NCBI RefSeq assembly: GCF_007860135.1
Contig: NZ_SJPV01000005.1
Coordinates: 496,400 to 560,399 of the forward strand
DNA: 64,000 nucleotides
From: Novipirellula artificiosorum
GTDB lineage: Bacteria > Planctomycetota > Planctomycetia > Pirellulales > Pirellulaceae
Direction of reading: 5' to 3'
Shown: one piece after another, positions 34,897 through 43,664 of the stretch
Layout: each line of letters starts with the position of its first letter
Numbering within the stretch: position 1 is the first letter of the stretch
Made by a program: the position numbers and the translations under genes
Notes under the pieces: generated by a model
Databases searched by the model: none
Seen by the model: the letters and a program-made list of their open reading frames with translations, nothing else
Told to the model about the DNA's origin: nothing

Positions 34897-37800
34897 TCAC
34901 TTCACTGGTTCTCCGGTCGGGATACGAAGGAACTGAACCGACATGGGCGGGATCGTGTAGTCGAACCGCTCGCCGACCTTTATCGTCCGCACGGCGGGGG
35001 TGACCGCATCAGGTGTTTCCAGAGAGTTGGCTGCTGCGGCCGCGCCACTCAGCACCGTCAATGTTCCGCTAGAGCCCAGAAGCCCGGCTCCCACTAAACG
35101 AATCGATACCGAATAGGTCGCAGCCAGCGGATTGGCGATCTTCACGAGGATGTCGCCCGAGGACTTATCAAGGCTGGCAGCGATTCCAATCTCTTCTGGC
35201 AGCCCTTGGTCCTCGTTCTTCAGGTACACATCGCCTTTGTTGAGGCTGAAGAGTTGTTGAACGTGGTAGTTGGGCGTCTTTACCACGGTCTTGTGGTCGA
35301 ACCAGATCAGATTGGCGGTCTTCCACTGCGTGAATCCGTAACGGGCGAACAGCGGTGCGTAGGCGGTCATGTGCACGATATCGCCGTTTCGCTCGATACC
35401 GGTAAGGTAGGCGGCCTCACTGACGGCATTCAACATCGCGTTTCCTCGGGACGCATACTCGCCAACAAAGACCGGAACGAGGCTGCGATCCCAGTCGTCA
35501 AAGCGATGCTGGTTATTAATGAACCACTTGGGAGCCTGGTAGTAATGCTCGTCCGACAGTTCGACCCTTTGTTCGCACATGTGATCGTAGAGCGGCACTC
35601 CCGTGCCCAGGCCCGAGGTTCCGACGATCGTGATTTCCGGATGGGCTGCCCGTAGGGCTTTGACGAAATAGGGGAACCGCTCACGAAACTCGGGTGTATC
35701 GTGGTCCTCGTTGCCGAGCCCGATGTATTTGAGGCCAAACGGTTCCGGATGCCCCATCTCTGCGCGGAGGCGCCCCCACTTGCTTTCGATTGGACCGTTG
35801 GCGAACTCGACCAGATCGATGGCGTCGTCGATCCATGGCTGGAGCTGGTCGATCGGAGCGAACTGTTTTGGATCGCGGAATCCGCAACTCACGCCAACAG
35901 CGAGGATGGGGAGCGGCTCGGCGCCAATGTCTTCACAGAATTGGAAATACTCGAAATAGCCGAGCCCGTACGATTGATGATAACCCCAGAGATTGAAGTT
36001 CGGCTTGCGGGTTTCAACCGGTCCGACTGTGTCTTTCCAGCGGTAGGCATTGTCCAGCCCCTGGCCATGGGCGACACACCCACCGGGGAAGCGGAACAAC
36101 TTGGGTTTCAGGTCGGCCACTGCCTGAGCAAGATCCTTGCGCAGTCCGTTCTTGCGTCCCATGAAAGTGTCGCGAGGAAACAGAGACACCATGTCCAGAC
36201 AGAGCGTGCCGCTGCCGCCGGTCGTAACCACTTCCAAGGTCGCCTGCTCAGCAGTCTCCGATGATGTCAGCGTGGCTTCGTATTTCTTCCAATCCTTGGA
36301 TATCCTGCGGACCATCGCCTTGGCGATCACCGAGCCGTCCGATTTGCGAAGGCTGATGAACAGTGGCTTGTCAACGTCAGTCGTGCGTTTGGCGAAAACG
36401 GAAAATTCGTAGACCTTTCCCTTCTCGACATAGATTCCATCGTATCCCGTGTTCGCAAGCCCCACGCCCTCGCCCGCCTGTTCAATTCGAACCTGGGCAT
36501 AGTGGCAATTATTATCGTTCAGAGGTTCAGCATCCTCGACCGATACCGTGCAGCGTCCACCGCCGCGTTGGACAGTCTTCCACGAAAACAAGGACGAGAA
36601 GTCGCCGCGTTCCAACTCGCGGCGGATTTGCTTGTCCTTCAGCGGCTCGTACTCGAACGACCGGTTTTCGGCAAGTTCCGCATAGAGTCCGCCGTCGGCT
36701 GCGTAGTTAATGTCCTCGTAGAACACACCGTACAGTTCTTCTTTCAAGGTTACGGTGGGTTGATCGACATGCACCACAATCGTTCCGGGCCCGCTTGGCT
36801 CTGGCTTCGATTTTGTGGTGACACCAAGCTTGGGTAGACCTTCAAAGAGAATCTCCCCCGCTAAGTCCTTAACCTGGATATTGCGGAACTCGGCGGCCGT
36901 GTTCCAGGTGCCGACGCCTACCCGGCCGGCGATCGCCATGGCTCCTGGTGCGGTTCCATCAAAGAGCTTCCGCCCGTCGAGCCAGGCTTGAATGCGACGG
37001 CCTTCGGTGCGAACGCGGATGTCGTACCAGCGGCCCACATCGATCGAGCCATCCTCGCGACCGCCCACGGCCCGCTTGCGACCGCCACGCATGTCTTCGA
37101 TCCCATGCCGAACGTTCTTCCAACCACCAAGATTCAGCCACAGCTGCCCTGTCATTCCATTGTCGCCAAAGAGAATCAGAAAACCCTCGGAACCCCGGAT
37201 CTTTCGAGCCTGAAGCGAGTAATCGATGTTCTTCCAAGCCGGATCACCGAACACATGGGTCAGGTCGGGACGAGATGCGTTGCTCTGGCGGAGAACATCG
37301 CCGTCAAAACTCCACGCCGCGGATGCTTGCCCCACCCCAGCGACCTGCGATGCGGCCGCGTCCCGGCTTTGCTTAACAATCGCCTTCACTAGCTGCGTCT
37401 GATCCGGCTTCTGTAGTTTCTCGAGGTCAAAGCCATTCGTCGCACTGCCCGCGTACCGGACGGTCGTGAAGGAATACCCAGGTATTTGCATCTTGCCGGA
37501 AGCCGGATCCCAGTCCAGCGTGACTGGTACGATAAGGTCCGGATTCTCCGGCGTATTGGCTGCCTCCAGGTCGGGCGAACCGATGCGCGTGACCTCGACG
37601 CCCGTGGGCGTGAATCCTTCGATATCGAGTGTTGCGTCGACTGCTTCGGCACCGATGTTAGCCAGGTAGAGGGTGAGGACATCGCCCTTCGAGTTCGTCT
37701 TGGCGGTGACGTCGAGAAGCGGTTCGCTGCTCTTGGCATTCAGCACCACGGGCAACCATTCGACGCCAAACATGCGGTCGACGTAGTACGACGGTTGGTA

Positions 37801-39627
37801 GAAAATCTGATCGGGCGTGAAGTGGATGCGTCCCTGATTCCAAACCAGATTCTTGTTCCACGCCTGGAAGATGTTGGCCGTGCCTGTGCGTTCCACGCAC
37901 AAGGGCAAGCGGTTGAAGGTGTTCAGATTGTGGGCATGGGCCAATCCGCGATCCCAATCGCAACGACTGCCGTTTTCCTCCATCGGCCAGAGACGCAGAT
38001 GGAATCCGGGGATCTGCTCGGCTAAGTAATCGTGCATATCGATGCCGACAAAGTTGGCCAATCCGGTGTCGGCATGGCTGACGACCGAGTGGTAATGAGA
38101 ATCCAAGACCAGTTGTTTCTCTTGCCCAAGTTCGTGGACAAAACGAGCGATGTCGAGCAGGCATTTCGCTCTCTCGCCGCCAGGCTCCCACGCCCTGACG
38201 TTTAGCGACAACGCAACCTGCATATTGGAGTTCTTATCCCAAATCGCTCCGGCCAACGCTTTGACGCGTTGAGCGTAGTTGCTATTTGCCGCTTCTTCAT
38301 TGCCGATTTGGATCATCTGCAGACGATAGGGCTTGGGGTGGCCCAGTTCGATCCGTTTGCGTCCCCACGGCGTGTCTTCCGAGCCCAAGCAATATTCGAT
38401 CAACTCGCGCACGTCCTGCTCGGTTTCGTCGATTCGGATACCGAACATGCAATCGATGCCCAGGATCTCGCAAAGATCCATGAACTCGAAGAAGGTAAAG
38501 CCATGAGAAGCGTAGGGATTGAACCATCCGTGGTAAGGTTGACGCTCGTCAGGCGGACCGATCATCTCTTTCCATTTGTAGAGATGCCCGTCGGGGGAGC
38601 GGTTGACCATCGATCCGTTGTATCGGATCGTCGCCATGGTCATACTCTTCATCGCCTCGGCCATCTCCAGTCGGACCGGGAGTTCCTGCAGACGCCCCCA
38701 GGACCCAGCTTGAAGAAACGCATAATCGACCGTGATCGTGCCGGGTTTGCGCAGGACCAGGGTAAACCGACCGTCGGCCGTCCCAGCGTTGGGAACAAGA
38801 TTGAATTCGACGCGCTGGTACTTTCCCGGCTCAGCCTTTAACGCAACTTCTCGTTCTCCAAGCACCTTGCCGTCGGCGTCGCGTAGCGAAACAAAGAGCG
38901 ATTGTCGTTCGTCGCTTTTCACTCGAAGAGTGCCTTCGTAAGGCTTGCCCCCTTCGAGCTTGATACCCCACCGATGCAGCCCGGCGTTATCGATACCCCA
39001 CTCGCCGGAACCGTTGACAAAGGTAATCCGTTGAGCCTGCTCACCGGTGAACTGTCCGTTGCGCACCAGCGTGAAGGAGCCTTGAGCTGATTCGGATTGC
39101 ACCTTGTTCCACTGACGGCTGATCTGTTCGGGTCCTGTGAACCGGTCGAGCAGTTGTTTGCCTAGATCGCCGGGTAACTGCTCTGCAGTCAAATACGGCT
39201 TCTTGTCAAAGACCAACGAGCCCAGATTAACCGTCGTCTGTTTGCGACGTGTTTGTTGAATGGAGTCATCCACCTGTTCTGTGATGTCACCCACCACAGG
39301 ATACCCACGGCCATTGAACAGCCAGAGGAAGGGCTCGTTCGTGTCATCGCGGCGAACGTATACCTGGAGTTTCTCCTGATCGCTGAGACCAAGAAAGTCA
39401 ACGCCTATCTCCTCTTCGAACGCCTCGCCGTGAAGCAACTGGCTGTATAGCCCGCCATACAGCTGATAGTTCAGATCCTCGGTGTTGCCGCCGATCAGGC
39501 TCACCGGACGCTGATGCAACATTTCGTCCATTTTGACCGTGACGGTCGCTTCGTTGGCGATGGTCAGGCCGGAGAGACAGCAAAGGAGATGGGCCGAAAA
39601 CAGGATCGCCCGCGTGATGATCTTCAT
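34897..39627 (-). CDS. Giant bimodular GH51-type arabinofuranosidase
   Basis: 1576 aa, signal peptide ending near TIANE. Module A (about residues 25-760): LIGGNTEDLNYQLYGGLYSQ, IRYNGSMVNRSPDG, acid/base Glu444 in QIGNEEAAN, and an atypical nucleophile region LCVERTG. A concanavalin-like domain (about 780-930; ARKIRGSEGFLILFGDNG, WYDIRVRTEGRR) links to module B (about 950-1576), a conventional GH51: YGVFYEDINYAADGGLYAEL, acid/base Glu1307 in LGNEDHD, nucleophile Glu1390 in VGEYASRG. Module B resembles the enzyme at 27177 more than module A. Two arabinosidase modules in one secreted chain could act on doubly substituted or clustered side chains. Follows the FecR-like gene by 13 bases. Confidence 0.88.
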   Translation of the reverse strand: MKIITRAILFSAHLLCCLSGLTIANEATVTVKMDEMLHQRPVSLIGGNTEDLNYQLYGGLYSQLLHGEAFEEEIGVDFLGLSDQEKLQVYVRRDDTNEPFLWLFNGRGYPVVGDITEQVDDSIQQTRRKQTTVNLGSLVFDKKPYLTAEQLPGDLGKQLLDRFTGPEQISRQWNKVQSESAQGSFTLVRNGQFTGEQAQRITFVNGSGEWGIDNAGLHRWGIKLEGGKPYEGTLRVKSDERQSLFVSLRDADGKVLGEREVALKAEPGKYQRVEFNLVPNAGTADGRFTLVLRKPGTITVDYAFLQAGSWGRLQELPVRLEMAEAMKSMTMATIRYNGSMVNRSPDGHLYKWKEMIGPPDERQPYHGWFNPYASHGFTFFEFMDLCEILGIDCMFGIRIDETEQDVRELIEYCLGSEDTPWGRKRIELGHPKPYRLQMIQIGNEEAANSNYAQRVKALAGAIWDKNSNMQVALSLNVRAWEPGGERAKCLLDIARFVHELGQEKQLVLDSHYHSVVSHADTGLANFVGIDMHDYLAEQIPGFHLRLWPMEENGSRCDWDRGLAHAHNLNTFNRLPLCVERTGTANIFQAWNKNLVWNQGRIHFTPDQIFYQPSYYVDRMFGVEWLPVVLNAKSSEPLLDVTAKTNSKGDVLTLYLANIGAEAVDATLDIEGFTPTGVEVTRIGSPDLEAANTPENPDLIVPVTLDWDPASGKMQIPGYSFTTVRYAGSATNGFDLEKLQKPDQTQLVKAIVKQSRDAAASQVAGVGQASAAWSFDGDVLRQSNASRPDLTHVFGDPAWKNIDYSLQARKIRGSEGFLILFGDNGMTGQLWLNLGGWKNVRHGIEDMRGGRKRAVGGREDGSIDVGRWYDIRVRTEGRRIQAWLDGRKLFDGTAPGAMAIAGRVGVGTWNTAAEFRNIQVKDLAGEILFEGLPKLGVTTKSKPEPSGPGTIVVHVDQPTVTLKEELYGVFYEDINYAADGGLYAELAENRSFEYEPLKDKQIRRELERGDFSSLFSWKTVQRGGGRCTVSVEDAEPLNDNNCHYAQVRIEQAGEGVGLANTGYDGIYVEKGKVYEFSVFAKRTTDVDKPLFISLRKSDGSVIAKAMVRRISKDWKKYEATLTSSETAEQATLEVVTTGGSGTLCLDMVSLFPRDTFMGRKNGLRKDLAQAVADLKPKLFRFPGGCVAHGQGLDNAYRWKDTVGPVETRKPNFNLWGYHQSYGLGYFEYFQFCEDIGAEPLPILAVGVSCGFRDPKQFAPIDQLQPWIDDAIDLVEFANGPIESKWGRLRAEMGHPEPFGLKYIGLGNEDHDTPEFRERFPYFVKALRAAHPEITIVGTSGLGTGVPLYDHMCEQRVELSDEHYYQAPKWFINNQHRFDDWDRSLVPVFVGEYASRGNAMLNAVSEAAYLTGIERNGDIVHMTAYAPLFARYGFTQWKTANLIWFDHKTVVKTPNYHVQQLFSLNKGDVYLKNEDQGLPEEIGIAASLDKSSGDILVKIANPLAATYSVSIRLVGAGLLGSSGTLTVLSGAAAAANSLETPDAVTPAVRTIKVGERFDYTIPPMSVQFLRIPTGEPVK

Positions 39628-39640
39628 GGGTAGGGTTGCC

Positions 39641-41650
39641 TCAATGCGCTTCGGGGCCGGCCAGAGCGTCGAACAGATGGTCGCCGTCGAGCGACTTCAC
39701 CTCAACATTCCTGAACACGGCTGACGTGCTCCAAGTCCCGATGCCGACCTTTCCTTGCGACTGCATGTTTCCGTCGTCCTCGTACTGGAGGACAAGTTCA
39801 TCATCGACGAATAGCGAGAGGGTGTGTCCTTCGCAGCGTACACGAATCTGGTACCAACGTCCCTGCTCGATGACAAAGTCGGACTCGGGCCCGATCGGAT
39901 GTTGTCGCCTCTCGCCCACCAGCTTGCGCTCCACTTGCGTTCGCTGGTTCTGCCAACCGCCGATATTCACCCAGCAGAATTCGTTGGCATCGCGGCACCG
40001 AACGATTACCAGGAACCCTTCTTTTCCAAAACGCTTCTTGGCCTCAAATGAAAACTCGTAGTCACCCCACCCAACATCGCCAAACAGAAAACGCTGATCG
40101 GCCGAGTCCCGCATCTGCACGAGATGGCCATCTCGGCTCGACCAGCCACGAACGGAACCGACCTTGAGCCGCGCTCCAGAGAAAACACCGTGGGCATCCT
40201 GTAACTTTGCCCCTTTAGGAGCAGAGCTGATTAGCGTGACGTAACGTGTCCCCGGATTCAACGGGCAGAAAAAGCTTACCGGCGAAAACCGCCATGCATG
40301 TCGGGGAAGCTCCTCACCAAGCGTAGCGACACCATCAGTTTCGTTGACTTCAATGCGATTTCCGTTCACCCAAGCGGCCGTGACCTCTCTGCCGTTGCTG
40401 GCGATGACCGCAAGGTTCACCTGACTGTCGTCCGGTCGATCCCAATTCACCCCGACGCGATCAGCGACAAAAGCCAGCGGACGCTTGAGTATCGACCCGG
40501 CCTCGCGAATTTCGCGGATGTCGAACGTAACGAACTGGCAAGCATGAATCCCGATCCCCTGCTCCCCCAAGTCATCTTCCGTGTCGCGAGTCTCGCGCGT
40601 CTGAATGGGACGTAGCGTGTAGGGGCACCAAGAATCGTTCACCACCCCACGCGAGGACATCTCGCACCAGCCCACTGATTCGAGATCGATTCTCACGCCG
40701 GGCGCGATTTCCTGGATGACCCCAGGAACTTCCTCGGCCCGCACGACTCTCTCCACGCCTAGCCCGTTAGCCTGGGCGGTTGCGCCGCGTGTATCCGTGT
40801 CGATTGCTGTTCTCAGTGGAGTCCCCTTCGGATCATCGAACAGATTTCCAAGTGGAATCTCCTGCAAGGGGACTTCGTGCCGCGTGACGCGTCTCTTGGT
40901 AACGGAAGCTGTTTGGCCTTTCACCAGGCGAACGACCGTAGATTCTCTCGGTTCGACATCCACTTCCCCTTCAAGCACGCGTACCCACTGTCGCTGGCCA
41001 ACCTCCAGTTCAAAACGTGTTCCCAAATCGGTAACCGTGTACTCAGTTGATTCGACCTGAAACCCGATTGCGTCCTCTGGGACATCGCAGGAAAGACGTC
41101 CCGACTCCAACCCAACCAACATCGGCGTCTTCAGATGTAGTACAGCCGGAGCAACCAGCGTCATTTTGGCTCCACAGGCGAACTTCAGATCGACTTCCCC
41201 GGCCTGCAAGCGTAGCGTCCCCTCGGTCAACGACGCACCCGGAGTCGTTGCGAAATCGCAGAGGCCAAACGATGCCTCGCGCAGATCCGTTATCTCGGCG
41301 AAATGTACAGGCGCAGCCGTGAAGTCACGTTGCGAGTTGCTCCAGACGAGCACACAGACCAGGATAGCTGCGGCCAGCGACGCAACGGCGATTGCAATGC
41401 CGTACCATCGCGACAATGATCTGGGAGTTGTCTCAACGGGCTGGTCATTGACCGCATCAGAATCGTGCGGGAGGCAGTCTGCCAACACTGCCTTAAGGGC
41501 TGCGTGTGTTCCAATCTGATCCAGGTATTCCTGCCTCGCCGATTCATCCGATTCAACTCTCTGGAGCAAGTCGGATCTTTGTGATCGATCCAATCGCCCA
41601 TCGAGCATTTCCTGAATCAATAACGACAAACGCGTTTTGTCATCGCTCAT
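39641..41650 (-). CDS. FecR-like membrane regulator with C-terminal lectin-like domain
   Basis: 669 aa. Residues 1-60 are a small helical domain like the sigma-binding part of an anti-sigma factor (LIQEMLDGRLDRSQRSDLLQ). One membrane span follows at about 83-103 (IAIAVASLAAAILVCVLVW). A FecR-type beta domain covers about 150-260 (LHLKTPMLVGLESGRLSCDV and YTVTDLGTRFELEVG). From about 510 the protein carries a concanavalin-like domain (YEFSFEAKKRFGKEGFLVIV, GGWQNQR, WYQIRVRCEGHT) of the same kind as in the two GH51 enzymes downstream. It probably senses glycan outside the cytoplasm and controls the ECF sigma factor, whose gene overlaps its start by ATGA. Confidence 0.85.
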   Translation of the reverse strand: MSDDKTRLSLLIQEMLDGRLDRSQRSDLLQRVESDESARQEYLDQIGTHAALKAVLADCLPHDSDAVNDQPVETTPRSLSRWYGIAIAVASLAAAILVCVLVWSNSQRDFTAAPVHFAEITDLREASFGLCDFATTPGASLTEGTLRLQAGEVDLKFACGAKMTLVAPAVLHLKTPMLVGLESGRLSCDVPEDAIGFQVESTEYTVTDLGTRFELEVGQRQWVRVLEGEVDVEPRESTVVRLVKGQTASVTKRRVTRHEVPLQEIPLGNLFDDPKGTPLRTAIDTDTRGATAQANGLGVERVVRAEEVPGVIQEIAPGVRIDLESVGWCEMSSRGVVNDSWCPYTLRPIQTRETRDTEDDLGEQGIGIHACQFVTFDIREIREAGSILKRPLAFVADRVGVNWDRPDDSQVNLAVIASNGREVTAAWVNGNRIEVNETDGVATLGEELPRHAWRFSPVSFFCPLNPGTRYVTLISSAPKGAKLQDAHGVFSGARLKVGSVRGWSSRDGHLVQMRDSADQRFLFGDVGWGDYEFSFEAKKRFGKEGFLVIVRCRDANEFCWVNIGGWQNQRTQVERKLVGERRQHPIGPESDFVIEQGRWYQIRVRCEGHTLSLFVDDELVLQYEDDGNMQSQGKVGIGTWSTSAVFRNVEVKSLDGDHLFDALAGPEAH

Positions 41651-42162
41651 GTCACCGTTCCCTCTTGCGTGCGCTCACTGACACAGGCCGCCAGCAGATT
41701 ACGTATCCGGTACAGCACTTGTTTTACGGCTGACGCCGTCTTGCCGATTTCGCCTGCCATGGACTCAATTGACATTTCTTTGCTATACCGCCACTGAAGC
41801 ATCATCTTGTGCTGGTCCGATAGTCGCTCTACGCACACCCCAAGTAATCGGATACGCTCTTCAGTCTGTTCTGCCATCAACTCCGCTTCGGGGGCCAGTT
41901 TTTCGGCGAAAGCCTCGTCGAGTACCAATCGATCCCGCTTTCGATCCCGCAAATGGGCCATCACCTGCATCCGCGCTGTGCCGTAAGCCCAAGAATCGAA
42001 ATTCACATCCGGGCGAAAGTCGTCGGCCTTGCGAACGAGCACCAAGTTGGTCTCCTGAAGCACATCCTGAGCCGCAATCGGGTCAGCCAACAGCGACAGG
42101 ATGTAGGCGTGCAATTTGTTCTGAATCCCCGTGACGGCAAGGAAATATTGATCTGGCGGCAT
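41647..42162 (-). CDS. ECF RNA polymerase sigma factor (Rhodopirellula/Verrucomicrobium type)
   Basis: 171 aa. Region 2: YILSLLADPIAAQDVLQETN and VNFDSWAYGTARMQVMAHLR, which bind the -10 element and core polymerase. Region 4: LSDQHKMMLQWRYSKEMSIE and GKTASAVKQVLYRIRNLL, the helix-turn-helix for -35. It is the first gene of the 18-42 kb transcript direction and is translationally coupled to the FecR-like gene, so it likely activates the glycan locus on a signal relayed by that protein. The 200 bases upstream (42163-42363) hold no gene and should contain its promoter. Confidence 0.92.
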   Translation of the reverse strand: MPPDQYFLAVTGIQNKLHAYILSLLADPIAAQDVLQETNLVLVRKADDFRPDVNFDSWAYGTARMQVMAHLRDRKRDRLVLDEAFAEKLAPEAELMAEQTEERIRLLGVCVERLSDQHKMMLQWRYSKEMSIESMAGEIGKTASAVKQVLYRIRNLLAACVSERTQEGTVT

Positions 42163-42363
42163 GCTTCACTGATCTCTTTCAAGGGAACGCTATCTATCGT
42201 AGGAATACCACGAACTCCGACTGGGTAACGCGCCAGGACAGTGATCTTTCGAAATTCGGCGCATCCTTTCGCAGAGATGCCGCATCACCATGAGGTGAAA
42301 AGCGTGGTTGAAATGGTGACATAGTCTTCCTCGCTCGCCGGCAGAGGGGGCTTCGGCCAATTC

Positions 42364-42645
42364 CTAAATAGGTGCTAGATGCCAGATGCTGTGTTTGTGA
42401 CGACTTGGTTTCAGTTGTTGTTGATTGGCAAATCCCTCAACTGCATTCACAACTCCCGGAAACCGCTCGGGATCGTAGTCGTGGCCGAGGAGGATACCAC
42501 CGGGGCGGAGTTTGGGGTGCCATGCGGTTAGGTCGGCTTTGACCGATTGGTACGAGTGGTCGCCATCGATGAAAACGAAGTCGAGTTCACCATCTTCGAA
42601 ACAGCGAGTAGCTTTTGTTGAGGGTAAACGAACCGGATGCCGCAC
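42364..42645 (-). pseudogene. C-terminal fragment of a class I methyltransferase
   Basis: About 93 aa. CFEDGELDFVFIDGDHSYQS and WHPKLRPGGILLGHDYDPERF are the late motifs of a SAM-dependent methyltransferase (Methyltransf_24-like). The N-terminal SAM-binding glycine motif is absent and upstream sequence is unrelated, turning into group II intron-like DNA. The frame has no convincing start. It marks the boundary between the glycan locus and the accessory region. Confidence 0.65.
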
Positions 42646-42769
42646 TCCACCCCGCGTTCGAGCAAGCTCTACTGGCGGGCACAGGTTCGAAGACCCTTCC
42701 CAAATAAGGGACGTTTCAAAGCCGCTTGTGACTTGAAAACACGTGATCTATCCCCACCCAAGTGCCACA

Positions 42770-43080
42770 TCTACCTGCGCCCCATCTTCCGGTTTGGCTT
42801 CGCGGTCAGCAGCCCGCTCGCCTGGAGTCGTCGGCCTCGTATGTGGTTTCTGTTCGTCACCTGGCGGGTCTTGGCGAGAAGATGTCCAGCGACGATTCTT
42901 TGCTGGCTTACCGATCATCTTCGCAGGCTTCCTCTCCACGGTCTGTCACCTCGCCGCAGTTGCCCTCGCCTCGTACTGTTCTTTACGAGCTATCCATTTG
43001 GTATCATGACTCCCATAAAGAAAACCGGAACTAAGCACAGGGGACTTTCACCCCACAAGATCACGCCCATCGTTGGGCGT
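42770..43080 (-). ncRNA. 5' fragment of a group II intron (domain I)
   Basis: Read on the minus strand from 43080, the sequence begins GTACGCCCAACGATGGGCGT and continues through TGGGGTGAAAGTCCCCTGTG, then GGCGAGGGCAACTGCGGCGA and AGCCTGCGAAGATGATCGGT. This matches my recollection of the 5' end of bacterial group II introns (GTGYG start, first hairpin CGCCCA/TGGGCG at 43063-43078, and the GGTGAAAGTCC stretch). No reverse transcriptase frame follows; the element ends in the methyltransferase fragment. Plus- and minus-strand frames of up to 168 aa here are treated as spurious. Start and end are approximate. Confidence 0.55.
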
Positions 43081-43083
43081 ACT

Positions 43084-43150
43084 GCAACGGAGCCGGGCTT
43101 GCAGGATTTTACGAATGGAAAATCAAGCGTCCCGGCCCGCTGATCGCCGA
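43084..43150. repeat. attC-like palindromic site
   Basis: GCCGGGCTTG near 43092-43101 pairs with CAAGCGTCCCGGC near 43124-43136 around a loop of about 22 bases containing TTTTACGAATGG. It lies between the 5' end of the group II intron fragment and the left edge of IS110-like copy 1. The layout resembles imperfect palindromes of integron cassette recombination sites, which are targets both of group IIC-attC introns and of some IS110-family elements. No integrase is visible. A related right half (TTTACAAATG, CGCCCGGTGATGGCCGCC) occurs at 46000-46040. Confidence 0.4.
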
Positions 43151-43258
43151 CGACTATGAAGTCCAAGGTTGTGCAAGTGGCGGGTTTCCACTTTTTCCAA
43201 TTTCCTGTTGTCATGTCATTTGAGTTGAAATCTCCTTTGGAGCCTGCCTTCGTCGGAG

Positions 43259-43319
43259 CCGCCTGTTGGTCGCTCGCCCCGCACTCGCGATAGCGAGCTT
43301 GGCGAACGACTGGCGGTGG
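43259..43319. repeat. Nested hairpin in IS110-like copy 1
   Basis: CTCGCGATAGCGAG forms a 5-bp hairpin inside GTCGCTCGCC/GGCGAACGAC, which sits inside CCGCCTG/TGGCGG. The same structure is at 46147-46208 in copy 2, where the outer stem pairs better (CCGCCTGT/ACAGGCGG). It lies in the non-coding part 3' of the transposase frame and may be a structured RNA or a transposon end. Confidence 0.5.
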
Positions 43320-43664
43320 AGACGTTGGGCAGGCGGAGGTTGCCTTTGTTGGTGAGCTTCGAGGGAGTGATCCGCACACGAATCACTGCGACTTTCAGTC
43401 AAGGATGTTGATTAAACGACTATTCGAGGTGTGAACGCATTTGAACTCTGATAGATCCGCTCACGGCGGACTGCGTCCTCTCAGTTATCCATGCACGGTT
43501 CAACGATCACTTGTACGGTCATCGGCTCGTGGTGAGTGCAGCTTGCCTGGAGGCTTCAATGAGCAGCAAGCTACCTTCCATCGGTGTGGCACATTCTTTA
43601 GGGCGACGTGTCTGATCGTTCTACGATTCGCTACAGCGATCGATCCTAAGGCGAAAGATCAGGG

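Noticed and set aside
42637..43143. 168-aa plus-strand frame
   Set aside because: It is antisense to group II intron-like sequence and runs into the attC-like palindrome.
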